A stretch of 51,734 nt of DNA from an uncultured Acidobacteriia bacterium (lineage in GTDB: Bacteria; Acidobacteriota; Terriglobia; Bryobacterales; Bryobacteraceae), in assembly GCA_903909435.1 (NCBI GenBank), contig CAIVVT010000254.1, forward strand, positions 1 to 51,734. Reading direction: 5' to 3'. Shown here piece after piece: positions 27,429-37,836 of this stretch. The notes beneath the pieces were generated by a model, which ran no database searches, was not told the origin of the DNA, and saw nothing but the letters and a program-made list of their open reading frames with translations. Each line of letters begins with the position of its first letter. Within the stretch, counting starts at the first letter, position 1. The position numbers were made by a program, and so were the translations under genes.

Positions 27429-28109
27429 TCAGTTGTCCAGAACCCGGCCGTCCCGCATCCGGACCGTTCTGTGCGCGTAGGCCGCGGCCTCCGGGTTGTG
27501 CGTGATCATCAAAATCGTCTGACCCAGTCGCTCGTTCAGGTCGCGCAGGACATCCAACACGGCGGTCGCATTCTCGGTGTCAAGATTGCCGGTCGGCTCG
27601 TCGGCCAGCAATATGGCCGGATGGTTCACCAGGGCGCGGGCGATCGCCACGCGCTGCTGCTCGCCGCCGGAGAGTGCGCGCGGCTTGTGGTCCAGCCGAT
27701 TCTCGATCCTAAGCAGGCGGAGTAGCTCCAAAAAGGACTTGTCCAACGGCCCGGTTTGGCGGCCTGCAATGTAGCGGGCAATCTCGATGTTCCCCAAGGC
27801 GGTAAGCGTGGGCAGCAGGTTGTAGCGTTGAAACACGAACCCCACCTTGCTGCGGCGAAGGCGGGTCCTGCCGGAATCCGTCAAACTGGCGAGATCCTCG
27901 CCGCCGACAGCAACCTTGCCCGAGGTGGGCTTGGCCAGACCGCCGAGAATGTAGAACAGCGTCGACTTGCCCGAGCCCGAGGGGCCTACAATCGCTAGAA
28001 ACTCGCCCTTGGGAACTTCCAGATTGGCTCCGCGCAAGGCGGCCACGTCAAGTTCCCCGACACGGTAAACCTTGCGTAAGTCTTGGACCGAAATTATGGA
28101 ATCCGACAT
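27429..28109 (-). CDS. LolD/MacB-type ABC transporter ATP-binding protein
   Basis: A 226-residue ATPase of the MacB/LolD family. Walker A is GPSGSGKST, the Q-loop region [17 protein letters not shown], the signature LSGGEQQR, Walker [13 protein letters not shown], and the switch histidine is in MITHNP. Such ATPases power FtsX-like permeases that extrude peptides, antibiotics or lipoproteins, or transmit mechanical force, rather than transporting through a channel. It begins 8 bases after the stop of the cognate permease and is followed by a 28-residue membrane peptide. Lipoprotein release is possible, but a LolC/E-type protein is encoded separately at 49.1 kb. Confidence 0.9.
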   Translation of the reverse strand: MSDSIISVQDLRKVYRVGELDVAALRGANLEVPKGEFLAIVGPSGSGKSTLFYILGGLAKPTSGKVAVGGEDLASLTDSGRTRLRRSKVGFVFQRYNLLPTLTALGNIEIARYIAGRQTGPLDKSFLELLRLLRIENRLDHKPRALSGGEQQRVAIARALVNHPAILLADEPTGNLDTENATAVLDVLRDLNERLGQTILMITHNPEAAAYAHRTVRMRDGRVLDN

Positions 28110-28117
28110 GCTCGTCC

Positions 28118-29212
28118 TTATTCGTAAGACAGGGCTTCAATCGCATCCTGCCGGGCTGCGCGCATACCGGGATAGAGTGCGCCGAGCAGCGACGCCACCA
28201 CCGCAATGGCCGCCACGATGGGCCACCAGTCCGGCGTAATCACAGACTGGATACTGGCGCGCACGAAGTGATTGATGGCCCAGTTTGCGCCGAAAGAAAG
28301 TAGGATGCCTGCGAACCACCCGCCAGCGGCCAACAGCAGGGTCTCCCGCACCAGGATGCCCATGATGTCGCCGGGAGAGGCCCCCAGCGCCTTAAGGATT
28401 CCGATCTCCCGAGTGCGCTCCAATACAGTCGTATACATCGTGAGCGAAACCACCAGGAATCCGACGATGATGGATAGCCCGACTATAACGTTGATGAACG
28501 CCTTCAGCCCCGGGACGTTTTCGACAGAGAACTGGCTGACCAGTTCCTCGACGGAGTAGATCTTGTACTCCGGCAACTCCACCTTCAACGCCGAAATCAC
28601 CGCGAACGTCTCCTTCGGGTTGTCGAGTTTCAGCAACGCCTGGCTGACTTTGCCGGGATTGCTCATGACGTCCTGCAAAGTGGCGAGCGGCACAAACATT
28701 CGCGCCAGTTTGCCCGGCTCGACCACACCGCAAACGTGCCACTCCTTTTCGAGCGCCTTTACCGTATCGCCAACGCCTTTGTGATAAGTCTCCTGGTACC
28801 AGCGGTCCACGATGACGTCGAACTTGCCCTGGAACGGACCGCCTTCCACGAACTTGAAGGGGCCGCTCAACCCGGTGAACTTCTGGTAGTCGATGCCGGT
28901 GAGAGTGCTGAGCCCGCTCAGCGGTACCGTGTACGATCCAACCGCCCGAATCACGTGCGGCTGCAGCATGAAGGCGTCGAGCATCTTCTCCGGCATTGTC
29001 GCGCTGCTGAGCTGAATGGCCGACGTGCTGGGAGGCTTCACCCAGATGTCCGCGCCAACGCCCTTGGCCCGGTCGGCGGAGTCTTTCAACATGCCCTGGC
29101 TTAAGCCCACGATCGCCAGGATCATCGTGACCTGGAAGCCAATAGATAAAGCGCTGAGTCCGGTGCGCACCTTGCGGTGGCGTAGGTTTTCGAAAACGAG
29201 ACGATTGATCAA
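28118..29212 (-). CDS. FtsX-like ABC transporter permease
   Basis: A 364-residue permease with one N-terminal membrane segment (VRTGLSALSIGFQVTMILAI), a large periplasmic MacB-PCD-like domain (ADIWVKPPSTSAIQ, PLSGLSTLTG), and three C-terminal segments preceded by the coupling sequence TTVLERTREIGILKALGAS and ended by PGMRAARQDAIEALSYE. The TTG at 29212 (INRLVFENLRHRKVRT) is the likely start: it gives the usual FtsX-family N-terminus and has AAGGAA about 9 bases upstream. The frame is open to 29434, but that part is not protein-like. It is the first gene of a permease-ATPase-peptide operon. The substrate is unknown. Confidence 0.85.
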   Translation of the reverse strand: MINRLVFENLRHRKVRTGLSALSIGFQVTMILAIVGLSQGMLKDSADRAKGVGADIWVKPPSTSAIQLSSATMPEKMLDAFMLQPHVIRAVGSYTVPLSGLSTLTGIDYQKFTGLSGPFKFVEGGPFQGKFDVIVDRWYQETYHKGVGDTVKALEKEWHVCGVVEPGKLARMFVPLATLQDVMSNPGKVSQALLKLDNPKETFAVISALKVELPEYKIYSVEELVSQFSVENVPGLKAFINVIVGLSIIVGFLVVSLTMYTTVLERTREIGILKALGASPGDIMGILVRETLLLAAGGWFAGILLSFGANWAINHFVRASIQSVITPDWWPIVAAIAVVASLLGALYPGMRAARQDAIEALSYE

Positions 29213-29345
29213 GAGCGGTCGGTTCCTTGGCAGGTTGTTGGGCAGAGAGCCGTACCTGCAGGCAAACCCCAATTGTATCCCGAGCGGGTGCAAAAGCAGG
29301 TAATTGTACTGCCTCGTGGCGAGGGCTTCGGTTCGGCCTGGCGAC

Positions 29346-30472
29346 TCAAACCAGAATGGCGAACGAAGTTTCGTCTTTGCGTTCCACCCTGCGGTAGGCC
29401 GTATCGCGTTCGACGGGTTCCCTGCCCGCTTCACGGATCAACCGGAGCAGTTCTCCGCGCCTCAGCCCTTGCACCACGTCGGAGCCGGCGTCGTGATAAA
29501 TGCGCTCCTCCACCACCGTGCCGTCGATGTCGTCGGCCCCGAAGCGCTGGGCGATTTGGGCGATTTTCGGCGTCATCATCACCCAGTACGCCTTGATGTG
29601 CGGAATGTTGTCGAGCATCAGGCGGGCCACCGCGATGTTCTTTAAGTCCATGAAACCAGTGGTGCGCCCGACATGCTCCAGTGCCGTATTATCGGGGTGG
29701 AAAGCCAGCGGAATGTAGGTGACGAAGCCGCCGGTTTCATCCTGCACTTCGCGCAACTTGACCAGGTGGTCAACGCGATCTTCTTCGTTCTCGATATGCC
29801 CATACAGCATGGTGCAGTTCGACTTCAGTCCCATCTTGTGCGCAATGCGGGCGATGTCGAGCCACTCGCCGCCGTCGATCTTGTGATCGCAGATGATGCG
29901 ACGCACGCGCTCGCTAAAGATCTCCGCGCCGCCGCCGGGCATCGAGTCCATACCGGCCTCCTTCAGCCGCCGCAGCACTTCCTCCACCGGGATTTTGAAG
30001 CGCTTTGCGAAGTAGGCGATCTCGACCATCGTGAAGGCCTTCAGATGCACGTTCGGGAAGCGTTGCTTCAGTCCGCGCAGCATGTCGCAGAACCAGTCCA
30101 CGGTCAGTTCCGGGTGCAGTCCGCCGACGATGTGAAACTCCGTGATGGCCTCGGAATAGCCGAGTCCGGCGCGGTGCCAGATCTCTTCCAGCGACATTGT
30201 GTAGGCGGTCGGGTCCTTAGACTTCTTGCCGAAAGCGCACAGTTTGCACGACGCCACACAGACGTCCGTCGGGTTGATGTGGCGATTGACGTTGAAGTAC
30301 GTCACGTTACCGTGCATCCGTTCGCGCACGAGGTTGGCCATGTAACCAAGTGCCAACAGGTCAGGCGAACGAAACAGCCGGAGCCCGTCGTCGTAGCTCA
30401 AACGCTCGCCGGCTTTCGCTTTTTCCAAAACCGGCAACAACCCGCGATCGTCGATCTGCGGCTGGAGATCGA

Positions 30473-30476
<4 letters not shown>
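29346..30476 (-). CDS. mqnE: Aminofutalosine synthase MqnE
   Basis: A 376-residue radical SAM enzyme. The [4Fe-4S] cluster motif is C73, C77 and C80 (CVASCKLC). Other family blocks are GNVTYFNVNRHINPTDVC, EFHIVGGLHPELT, DSMPGGGAEIF and CTMLYGHIENEEDRVDHL. It joins SAM-derived adenosyl radical to 3-[(1-carboxyvinyl)oxy]benzoate to make aminofutalosine in the futalosine route to menaquinone. The close paralogue MqnC is an alternative; the GNVTYFN start and overall length favour MqnE. The ATG overlaps the TGA of the upstream prenyltransferase gene (ATGA), so the two are translationally coupled. Confidence 0.88.
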
Positions 30477-31378
<902 letters not shown>

Positions 31379-31455
31379 GCGGGTCTTCGGGTCTATCGAA
31401 AGCGGCCACCAGGAAACAGTGCACTGGTTCCAAGTTCCAGCTACTATCTTATTCG

Positions 31456-31935
31456 ATGGCCCGAAAGCTGCTTTCGACTTATGGATTAGCCTTGCTGCTG
31501 GCCTTGGCCGCAGCTTCGGTAATGACCGGTTGCGGCGGGGGCGAGAGCGATGGTTTGAACGCCCTCAACTCGCGCGAGGTGCGATTGCCCGACGACAAGG
31601 TGATCCTGGCCGAGACTGCGGTCCGGCCGGAGGAACTCGCGAAAGGCCTAATGTACCGCGAGTCGCTGGCCGCCAACCGGGGCATGCTCTTCTTTCATAC
31701 GTCCGAGTCGTTCAATCCGTACTGGATGAAGAACTGCAAGATCGCGCTGGATATGATCTGGATGGATCAGGGGCGGCACATCGTGGAAATCGCCGCGAAC
31801 GTCCCACCCTGCCCGCCTGAAGCCGAGAACTGCCCTTCTTACGGCGGCCATGAAAGGGCGATGTACGTCCTGGAACTAGGCGCCGGGCAGGCTGCGAAAC
31901 ACGGGCTGAAAAAAGGCCAGATCATCGATTTCTAG
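31456..31935 (+). CDS. DUF192 lipoprotein
   Basis: A 159-residue protein with a lipoprotein leader (LLALAAASVMTGCGGG; Cys as lipidation site), then a DUF192 domain (RPEELAKGLMYRESLAANRG, MLFFHTSESFNPYWMKNCKI, LDMIWMD, YVLELGAGQAAKHGLKKG). DUF192 proteins are small, extracytoplasmic and widespread, without an established biochemical role. The ATG at 31456 is chosen because it begins the leader; the frame extends further upstream without protein-like sequence. Confidence 0.85.
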   Translation: MARKLLSTYGLALLLALAAASVMTGCGGGESDGLNALNSREVRLPDDKVILAETAVRPEELAKGLMYRESLAANRGMLFFHTSESFNPYWMKNCKIALDMIWMDQGRHIVEIAANVPPCPPEAENCPSYGGHERAMYVLELGAGQAAKHGLKKGQIIDF

Positions 31936-32007
31936 TGCGAGTAGTGACGCGTACTGAGGGTGGCTAACCCGCACGGGGATAACCTGCTTAAACGGCCGGG
32001 AGAGGGA

Positions 32008-32754
32008 ATGGACAGAGAGAATCTCAAAGCGCTGCTCGAAGAGGTCCGCACCGGCGGGCTCGAAGTTGACGCGGCACTGGACCGTTTGAGGCATATGCCT
32101 TTCGAGGACCTGGGCTTCGCCAACATCGACCACCACCGGGAGATCCGCGTCGGAATGCCGGAGGTGATCTTCGGCAAAGGCAAGACCGCCGAGGAAGTGG
32201 CCACGATTGCAGGCCGGCTGCTCGCCAGGAGTTCGAACGTGCTGGCCACGCGCACCACGCCGGAAGCCTACGCACTGGTGAAGGAGAGCTTCCCCGAGGC
32301 GGAGTACTTCCCGCGCTCAGGCGCGCTGCGCGTGTTGCGAGACAAAAAGCAGCACGGGAAAGGCAAGCTGGCCGTAGTCAGTGCCGGCACCACCGATCTG
32401 CCTGTGGCCGAGGAAGCCGTGGTGACGGCAGAGATCATGGGCAACGAGGTGGTGCTGGTGCAGGACGTCGGGGTCGCCGGAATCCACCGCTTGTTCGGGC
32501 ATCTCGACGACTTCAAGAACGCCCGGGTGATCGTGGTCTGCGCCGGAATGGAGGGCGCTCTGCCGAGCGTCGTCGGCGGCCTGGTGAGTTGCCCCGTGAT
32601 CGCCGTTCCGACCAGCGTCGGCTATGGAGCCCACTTCCACGGGCTGGCATCCCTACTCAGCATGTTGAACAGCTGCGCCAGCAACGTCAGCGTGGTGAAC
32701 ATCGACAACGGCTTCGGCGGCGGATACGTGGCCAGTCTGATCAACCGGTTGTAA
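32008..32754 (+). CDS. larB: LarB, nickel-pincer cofactor biosynthesis carboxylase
   Basis: A 248-residue protein of the LarB family, related to PurE. Diagnostic blocks are [66 protein letters not shown] and [14 protein letters not shown]. LarB carboxylates and hydrolyses nicotinic acid adenine dinucleotide, the first step towards the Ni-SCS pincer cofactor of lactate racemase and related LarA enzymes. The ATG at 32008 has GAGAGGG upstream; the frame is open from 31960. No larA, larC or larE is in the window. It is convergent with the PII gene, 32 bases between stops. Confidence 0.88.
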   Translation: MDRENLKALLEEVRTGGLEVDAALDRLRHMPFEDLGFANIDHHREIRVGMPEVIFGKGKTAEEVATIAGRLLARSSNVLATRTTPEAYALVKESFPEAEYFPRSGALRVLRDKKQHGKGKLAVVSAGTTDLPVAEEAVVTAEIMGNEVVLVQDVGVAGIHRLFGHLDDFKNARVIVVCAGMEGALPSVVGGLVSCPVIAVPTSVGYGAHFHGLASLLSMLNSCASNVSVVNIDNGFGGGYVASLINRL

Positions 32755-32786
32755 CATTTCGACTGCAACCTCCGTTCCGATGGGGG

Positions 32787-33125
32787 CTAAAGCGCTGCGT
32801 CGCCCCGTTCGCCATTGCGAATCCGGATGGCCTCCTCGACCGTGGTGACAAAGATCTTCCCGTCGCCGATCTTGCCGGTGCGGGCCGCGGCCTGAAGCAC
32901 TTCCAACAATTGGGGCAGTTTGTCGTCGGCGATGACGGTGTGGAGCATTACCTTCGGCAGCAGGTCCACCCGGTACTCCTGGCCGCGATAGACCTCGGTG
33001 TGCCCCTTCTGGCGGCCGTGGCCGCGCACTTCCATGATCGTGAGTCCTTCGATCCCGATTCCCTGAAGCGCCGCCTTCACCTCCTCAAGCTTATAGGGCT
33101 GGATAATGGCTTCCACTTTCTTCAT
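32787..33125 (-). CDS. glnB: Nitrogen regulatory protein PII
   Basis: 112 residues, the full length of the family. The N-terminus (MKKVEAIIQPYKLEEVKAAL), T-loop (GHTEVYRGQEYRVDLLPK with Y51 for uridylylation), B-loop (ARTGKIGDGKIFV) and C-terminus are intact. PII trimers sense ATP/ADP and 2-oxoglutarate and control nitrogen assimilation enzymes and ammonium transport. The start at 33125 has AAGGA about 12 bases upstream; an in-frame ATG is not available closer to it. No amtB or glnA is adjacent, so whether it is the GlnB or GlnK form cannot be told from context. Confidence 0.9.
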   Translation of the reverse strand: MKKVEAIIQPYKLEEVKAALQGIGIEGLTIMEVRGHGRQKGHTEVYRGQEYRVDLLPKVMLHTVIADDKLPQLLEVLQAAARTGKIGDGKIFVTTVEEAIRIRNGERGDAAL

Positions 33126-33541
33126 CGAACATACCGTCCTTCTTGAAATACATCTCCCCTGGTGACAGCGTTCCGAAGCGCTCGGCCGATGTGGGTTGTT
33201 TCTCCCATGTTCTGCGAACGGGAGTACAGGTAGATTTGAACATTTCCGGCACTCGTCCACCAACCTGGACGGGAATGGCAAGCCGACGGTTAAGGCTATT
33301 CGGGAGCACCCGGCCCAGTCCAATCAATAATTTAGATTGAGAGAAGAAACATTTTGGATAGCCCTGCGAATCGGCATTTCGGAAGCGCTGGAAGTTCACG
33401 GTCGCAAGCGGCCCGCATCGAAGCTACGCTCCGATTTCGCACTGAAAGCCTTGCCGCGCGCCGCCGTGTAAATTCCGTATCATTGTGCGGTCCGGCTCCG
33501 CGCTTCCCGTGCTAAACTTCTCCGGCGGAGGACTCGGCGCC
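33126..33541. other. Divergent intergenic region of the PII and VOC genes
   Basis: It probably carries both promoters. An AT-richer patch at 33325-33355 would suit the PII gene, but no -24/-12 or -35/-10 pair is convincing. The PII ribosome binding site AAGGA lies near 33138. No gene was seen. Confidence 0.4.
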
Positions 33542-34327
33542 ATGGCAATTGTGAACGGATACTCGCTCGGCACACCTTGCTGGTTTGAACTCGCGACTAC
33601 GGACCAACCTGCCGCGAAAGAATTCTACAGTCAGGTTTTCGGCTGGCATCCGGAAGACATCCCGATGGGACCCGGCGAGTTCTACACCATGTTCCAACTG
33701 GATGGCCGGAGCGTCGCCTCGGCGTACACTCTGCCCCCCAAACTCGTCACCGCTGGTGGCGGCGCGCGCTGGAACCTGTATTTCGCCACGCCGGACGTGG
33801 ACGCAACGACCGCCAAGGTGACCGAACTCGGCGGTACCGTCGTTCAACCCCCATTCGACGTGATGGGTGAGGGGCGTATGTCGAACTGCAAGGACCCGGG
33901 CGGGGCGCGGTTCTCGCTTTGGCAGGCGAAGCGCCACATCGGCGCGGGCGTGATCAACGAGAACAACGCCGTGGGCTGGAGCGAGTTGGCCACCCGGAAC
34001 ACCGAGCAGGCACGCGAGTTCTACACCGGCTTGTTCGGCTGGAAGACCAAAGGCGCTGCGTCGATGGAGACCTACGTGGAGTTCAGCACGGACGGGCAGG
34101 ACCGCGGCGGACTGCTCCCGATGGGCCCGGAGTGGGGCACGGCCGAACCGCACTGGGGCATTTATATCGTCGTTGCCGACTGCGACGCGACGGTGGCCAA
34201 GGCGAAACAACTGGGCGCAACCGTGCGCTTCGGGCCGTTCAACGCTCCGGGCGTGGGGCGCATAGCCGCCTTGGGGGATCCGCAGGACGCCGGGCTCGCG
34301 CTCATCACGCTGGAAAAGGCAGGTTAG
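33542..34327 (+). CDS. Two-domain VOC family protein
   Basis: 261 residues with two glyoxalase/bleomycin-resistance (VOC) modules. Module 1 begins GTPCWFELATTDQPAAKEFY and ends MSNCKDPGGARFSLWQ; module 2 begins VGWSELATRNTEQAREFYTG and ends RIAALGDPQDAGLALITLE. This is the CFP30B/27-kDa antigen-like group common in soil bacteria. Metal-binding residues typical of glyoxalase I are not obvious, so its activity is unknown. The ATG at 33542 begins the conserved N-terminus; the open frame upstream is not protein-like. Confidence 0.85.
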   Translation: MAIVNGYSLGTPCWFELATTDQPAAKEFYSQVFGWHPEDIPMGPGEFYTMFQLDGRSVASAYTLPPKLVTAGGGARWNLYFATPDVDATTAKVTELGGTVVQPPFDVMGEGRMSNCKDPGGARFSLWQAKRHIGAGVINENNAVGWSELATRNTEQAREFYTGLFGWKTKGAASMETYVEFSTDGQDRGGLLPMGPEWGTAEPHWGIYIVVADCDATVAKAKQLGATVRFGPFNAPGVGRIAALGDPQDAGLALITLEKAG

Positions 34328-34649
34328 TCCGCCGCACTCATCGCCCTCGCTGAGCCGCCTTCGGCGCACTCGGGAAACCGATTAAACCGGCGCTCCTCAG
34401 AGGCACGGTCTCTTTGTTATTCAATAACTTCGAGAGACTACTGCGCTGGGGCCCAGCCGTTCTGGCATCCCTGTCGCGGCATTCCAGGCAAATTGAGTTT
34501 CATTTTGACTGAGGCTCGCCCTCACCCTGTCGATATAGTACTTGGCACGACACAGTACCCCAGGCCCGGTCCAATGCTCTGAACTCGTTCACGACGAGTG
34601 GGGTACGGGATCTCGTGTCACGAAGTTGGGGGGGAATAAAGAAGGTGAG
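34328..34649. other. Intergenic upstream of the TonB-C-like gene
   Basis: No gene. At 34544 the sequence TTGGCACG matches the -24 half of a sigma-54 promoter, but the -12 half (TTGC) is absent. A ribosome binding site-like GAAGGTGAG directly precedes the next start codon. Confidence 0.35.
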
Positions 34650-35018
34650 ATGCGCACATTAAGGAATGGGATGAAACTCCTGGCGCTGGCAACGGTGCTG
34701 GCCGTTGCAGCGGGTACGACGGTTCGGGCCGACGAGACTCCGATGATGACGACGGCCAATGCAATGGTCCGGGCCATCAAGAAAGTGTCCCCTGAGTTCC
34801 CTGTGGCGGCGAAACAGCTGCACATCGCCGGAGCGCAGGAACTCCAGGTGACCGTCAGCAAGACCGGCGACGTCACCGATGTCAAAGTGCTGAAGGGCAA
34901 CATGATGTTCAGCAACAGCTCCATCGCTGCAGCCAGGCAATGGAAATTCACGCCTTTTTCAAAGGACGGCGCGGTGAGCGAGTTCATGACGGTATTGGTC
35001 TTCAACTACGGTCAGTAA
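34650..35018 (+). CDS. Periplasmic TonB C-terminal-domain protein
   Basis: 122 residues: a Sec leader (MKLLALATVLAVAAGTTVRA, cleavage expected after RADE or VRA) and a TonB-C-like domain (QELQVTVSKTGDVTDVKVLK, SSIAAARQWKFTPFSKDG, FMTVLVFNYGQ). Classical TonB proteins are anchored in the inner membrane and have a Pro-rich spacer; here the leader looks cleavable and there is no spacer, so this is a soluble periplasmic relative rather than an energy transducer. The start ATG at 34650 overlaps the end of a GAAGGTGAG ribosome binding site; an alternative is the ATG at 34671 seven codons in. Confidence 0.75.
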   Translation: MRTLRNGMKLLALATVLAVAAGTTVRADETPMMTTANAMVRAIKKVSPEFPVAAKQLHIAGAQELQVTVSKTGDVTDVKVLKGNMMFSNSSIAAARQWKFTPFSKDGAVSEFMTVLVFNYGQ

Positions 35019-35201
35019 GCAGCCGCATCGGCTGGAGCCTCAATCGTCGCGAGATATCGCGGGAGTCCGGATGACGGCTCCGTGAACTGCTGGATGGATC
35101 TTCCAGCGACCTTGGACGGATTCAGTCCAGGGTCGGGGGCAACCGGGGTGCGCGCACTTGCGGTTTTGGAGACGTTGTTGGATAACTGGCACTAAGCAGC
35201 T

Positions 35202-35621
35202 ATGAACAGCTACCGCAAGGAACTTTTGTTCAACGTCCCCACCCGCCGCGCGTTTCTCAACATTACGCCGCAGGTCGAAGACTGCCTCCGCGAGAGCGGC
35301 GTGCGCGAGGGGCTTTGTCTGGTCAACGCGATGCACATCACCTCCAGCGTCTTCATCAACGATGACGAGAGCGGGCTGCATCACGACTACGAAGTCTGGC
35401 TCGAAAGACTCGCGCCGCACGAACCGGTTGCATCGTACCGGCACAACCGGACCGGCGAAGACAACGCCGACGCGCACATGAAGCGCCAGATCATGGGCCG
35501 CGAAGTGGTGGTGGCGATCACCGGGGGCAAGCTCGATTTCGGCCCGTGGGAACAGATTTTCTACGGCGAGTTCGACGGTGGGCGCCGAAAACGCGCCCTG
35601 GTCAAGATCATCGGCGAATAA
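35202..35621 (+). CDS. yjbQ: YjbQ (UPF0047) family protein
   Basis: 139 residues, the usual length. Diagnostic blocks are [20 protein letters not shown], DEYxxW-like [32 protein letters not shown] and [20 protein letters not shown], ending [13 protein letters not shown]. The conserved His/Asn/Glu cluster is intact. Members have thiamine-phosphate synthase-like side activity in some species, but the cellular role is unsettled. It stands alone between a TonB-C-like protein and ftsY. Confidence 0.88.
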   Translation: MNSYRKELLFNVPTRRAFLNITPQVEDCLRESGVREGLCLVNAMHITSSVFINDDESGLHHDYEVWLERLAPHEPVASYRHNRTGEDNADAHMKRQIMGREVVVAITGGKLDFGPWEQIFYGEFDGGRRKRALVKIIGE

Positions 35622-35726
35622 AGCCGCCGCGCCGCTCTGCCCGCTCCAGAGAAGGCGATTCGCTGCGCGTTGAAATCGGATTTTGACCTCTCTCCCGCTA
35701 CAATTGGAGGGAAGCTTCGTTTACTC

Positions 35727-36707
35727 ATGATTCAGTCGCTATTTGGATCTTCTCCGCAGCCGGACCCGGAGACGCCTTCCGCGCCTCAGCCTGCCGGGCT
35801 GCTGGAACGCCTCAAACTCGGGATTCAGAAGACCCGCGCCGGTCTTGTCGACAAGGTCGGAGACGTTCTCCTGGGGCGTAAGGAGATCGATGCCGATCTG
35901 TTGGAGGAGTTGGAATACACCCTGATCACGGCCGACGTGGGCGTACGCACCTCCACGGAGATTCTGGAGAGCATCCGGCAGCGAGTGGACCGCAATCAAA
36001 TCAACGATCCCTCGGAACTGCGCGGCTTGATACGCGAGCACTTGCTAACCGTTCTCGAAGCGTCCGAAACGCCTTTCAAGCTTGCGGCCGAGCCGCCGAC
36101 GGTCGTGTTCCTGGTGGGCGTGAACGGATCAGGCAAGACGACCACGACCGGGAAGCTGGCTTCGCGCTTCAAGAGCAGCGGCAAGAGCGTACTGCTGTGC
36201 GCCGCCGATACGTTCCGCGCGGCGGCGATCGAACAGCTGCAGATTTGGGGCGAGCGCACCGCCACGGACGTCATCCGGCAGGCGCAGGGCGCCGATCCGA
36301 GCGCGGTCATTTTCGATGCGATTCAAGCCGCTAAGGCCCGTAAGATCGACGTTTTGCTGGTAGATACCGCAGGTCGCCTGCACACCAAAGACAACCTGAT
36401 GGCGGAGCTCGAGAAGATGCGGCGCATCGCCAGCCGCGTGATCCCGGGCGCGCCGCACGAAGTCTGGCTGGTGCTGGACGCGACCACCGGGCAGAACGGA
36501 CTGGAACAGGCCCGCAAGTTCACGGAATCGGCGGGCGTCACGGGCCTGATTCTGACCAAACTGGACGGAACGGCGAAGGGCGGCATCGTGGTTGCGATCA
36601 CGCGCGAACTGAATCTACCGATCCGCTTTATCGGAGTTGGAGAACAGGCCGAAGACCTGCTGCCCTTCGAACCCGACCGCTTCATTGCCTCTCTATTCGA
36701 ACCATGA
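35727..36707 (+). CDS. ftsY: Signal recognition particle receptor FtsY
   Basis: 326 residues from the ATG at 35727. The short acidic A region is followed by the N domain ([40 protein letters not shown]) and the GTPase NG core: G1 [16 protein letters not shown]2/IBD around [16 protein letters not shown]3 [20 protein letters not shown]4 [10 protein letters not shown], and the C-terminal [14 protein letters not shown]. It docks ribosome-SRP complexes at the membrane. A weak GGAGGG lies 16 bases before the ATG; the frame is open to a TTG at 35670 but the extra residues are not typical. Its stop overlaps the ribD start (ATGA). Confidence 0.95.
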   Translation: MIQSLFGSSPQPDPETPSAPQPAGLLERLKLGIQKTRAGLVDKVGDVLLGRKEIDADLLEELEYTLITADVGVRTSTEILESIRQRVDRNQINDPSELRGLIREHLLTVLEASETPFKLAAEPPTVVFLVGVNGSGKTTTTGKLASRFKSSGKSVLLCAADTFRAAAIEQLQIWGERTATDVIRQAQGADPSAVIFDAIQAAKARKIDVLLVDTAGRLHTKDNLMAELEKMRRIASRVIPGAPHEVWLVLDATTGQNGLEQARKFTESAGVTGLILTKLDGTAKGGIVVAITRELNLPIRFIGVGEQAEDLLPFEPDRFIASLFEP

Positions 36708-37831
36708 GCCTTCCATACATAGCCGAAGCGCTTGAACTGGCCCGGCAAGGCGCCGGCCGCACATCCCCGAACCCGGCCGTTGGCGCCGTGCTGGTGCGGG
36801 ATGGCGAAATTGTAGGTCGCGGATTTCACACGTGGTCGCAGGTGAAACACGCCGAGATCGCCGCCCTGGAGCAAGCCGGTGAACGGGCCCGCGGCGCCAC
36901 GTTATACACCACGCTGGAGCCGTGTTCCCACCAGGGCCGCACCGGCTCCTGCGCGGCGGCCCTCATCGAGTCGGGTGTGTCCGGTGTGGTTGCCATCCAG
37001 CGGGATCCGAATCCGCTGGTCGCCGGTCGTGGTCTGGCCATGCTGGAGCAAGCCGGCGTACAAGTGGAGATCGATGCGGCCTTGGCGCCGGAGGCTGAGG
37101 CGCTCAACGCGCCGTTCTTCCATTTCATGCGGACCGGCCGGCCGCTGGTCACGCTGAAATCGGCTTTAACGCTCGACGGGAAGATCGCGGCGCCCGAAGA
37201 CAATTCCGGCTGGATCACGTCGGAAAAGGCCCGCGCTCACGTGCAGCAGATGCGGCACATGAGCGACGCCATTCTGACCGGGATCGGTACGGTGCTGGCC
37301 GACGATTGCCAACTGACCGACCGCAGCGGACTGGAGCGTTCGCGGCCACTGCTGCGGATCGTGCTCGACTCGCAGTTGCGGATCCCGCTCACCTCGAAGA
37401 TGGTCACCAGTTGCATGGGCGACCTGATGCTCGTTTGCACCTCGGTCGCTCCCGCGTCCCGGCGCGCAGCCCTGGAGGAGCGCGGCGTGGAAGTGCTGGT
37501 CGCCAATCGTCCCGGTGGCCGGACGAACCTGAGCGCCGTGGTCGAGGAACTGGCCCGCCGCAAGTACCTGTCGCTGATGATCGAGGCCGGGAGCAAAGTG
37601 AATTGGACCGCGCTGGAGGATGGCGTCGCGGACCGCATATTCTTCTATTACGCGCCTAAGATTCTCGGAGGGCTGCAGTCGCTGCCTGTCGCCGGCGGTA
37701 TCGGCCGCAGGCGCCGCGCCGATGCGATTCAGCTGCGCGATCTGTGCCTGCACGTCATCACGCCGGACGAGTTCGCGGTGCAGGGCACGGTGATCAAAGG
37801 ACTGGTTTCCAAGCCCGCCGGCGTGAAATAG
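36704..37831 (+). CDS. ribD: Bifunctional riboflavin deaminase/reductase RibD
   Basis: 375 residues. The N-terminal deaminase has the zinc site H49-A-E51 with C74 and C83 (EPCSHQGRTGSC). The C-terminal reductase starts at about 147 (RPLVTLKSALTLDGKIA) and includes DAILTGIGTVLADD and SLMIEAGSKVNWTAL. It performs the second and third steps of riboflavin synthesis. The ATG overlaps the ftsY stop by four bases and ribE follows after 5 bases, so the three form a translationally linked unit. No FMN riboswitch is present ahead of ribD, which is consistent with expression from the ftsY promoter. Confidence 0.95.
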   Translation: MSLPYIAEALELARQGAGRTSPNPAVGAVLVRDGEIVGRGFHTWSQVKHAEIAALEQAGERARGATLYTTLEPCSHQGRTGSCAAALIESGVSGVVAIQRDPNPLVAGRGLAMLEQAGVQVEIDAALAPEAEALNAPFFHFMRTGRPLVTLKSALTLDGKIAAPEDNSGWITSEKARAHVQQMRHMSDAILTGIGTVLADDCQLTDRSGLERSRPLLRIVLDSQLRIPLTSKMVTSCMGDLMLVCTSVAPASRRAALEERGVEVLVANRPGGRTNLSAVVEELARRKYLSLMIEAGSKVNWTALEDGVADRIFFYYAPKILGGLQSLPVAGGIGRRRRADAIQLRDLCLHVITPDEFAVQGTVIKGLVSKPAGVK

Positions 37832-37836
37832 CGGCC

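Noticed and set aside
34540..34560. Possible sigma-54 promoter (TTGGCACG)
   Set aside because: The -12 element TTGC is missing at the required distance, so only half of the site matches.
36600..36760. FMN riboswitch ahead of ribD
   Set aside because: ribD overlaps ftsY by four bases and no RFN-type sequence blocks are present upstream.
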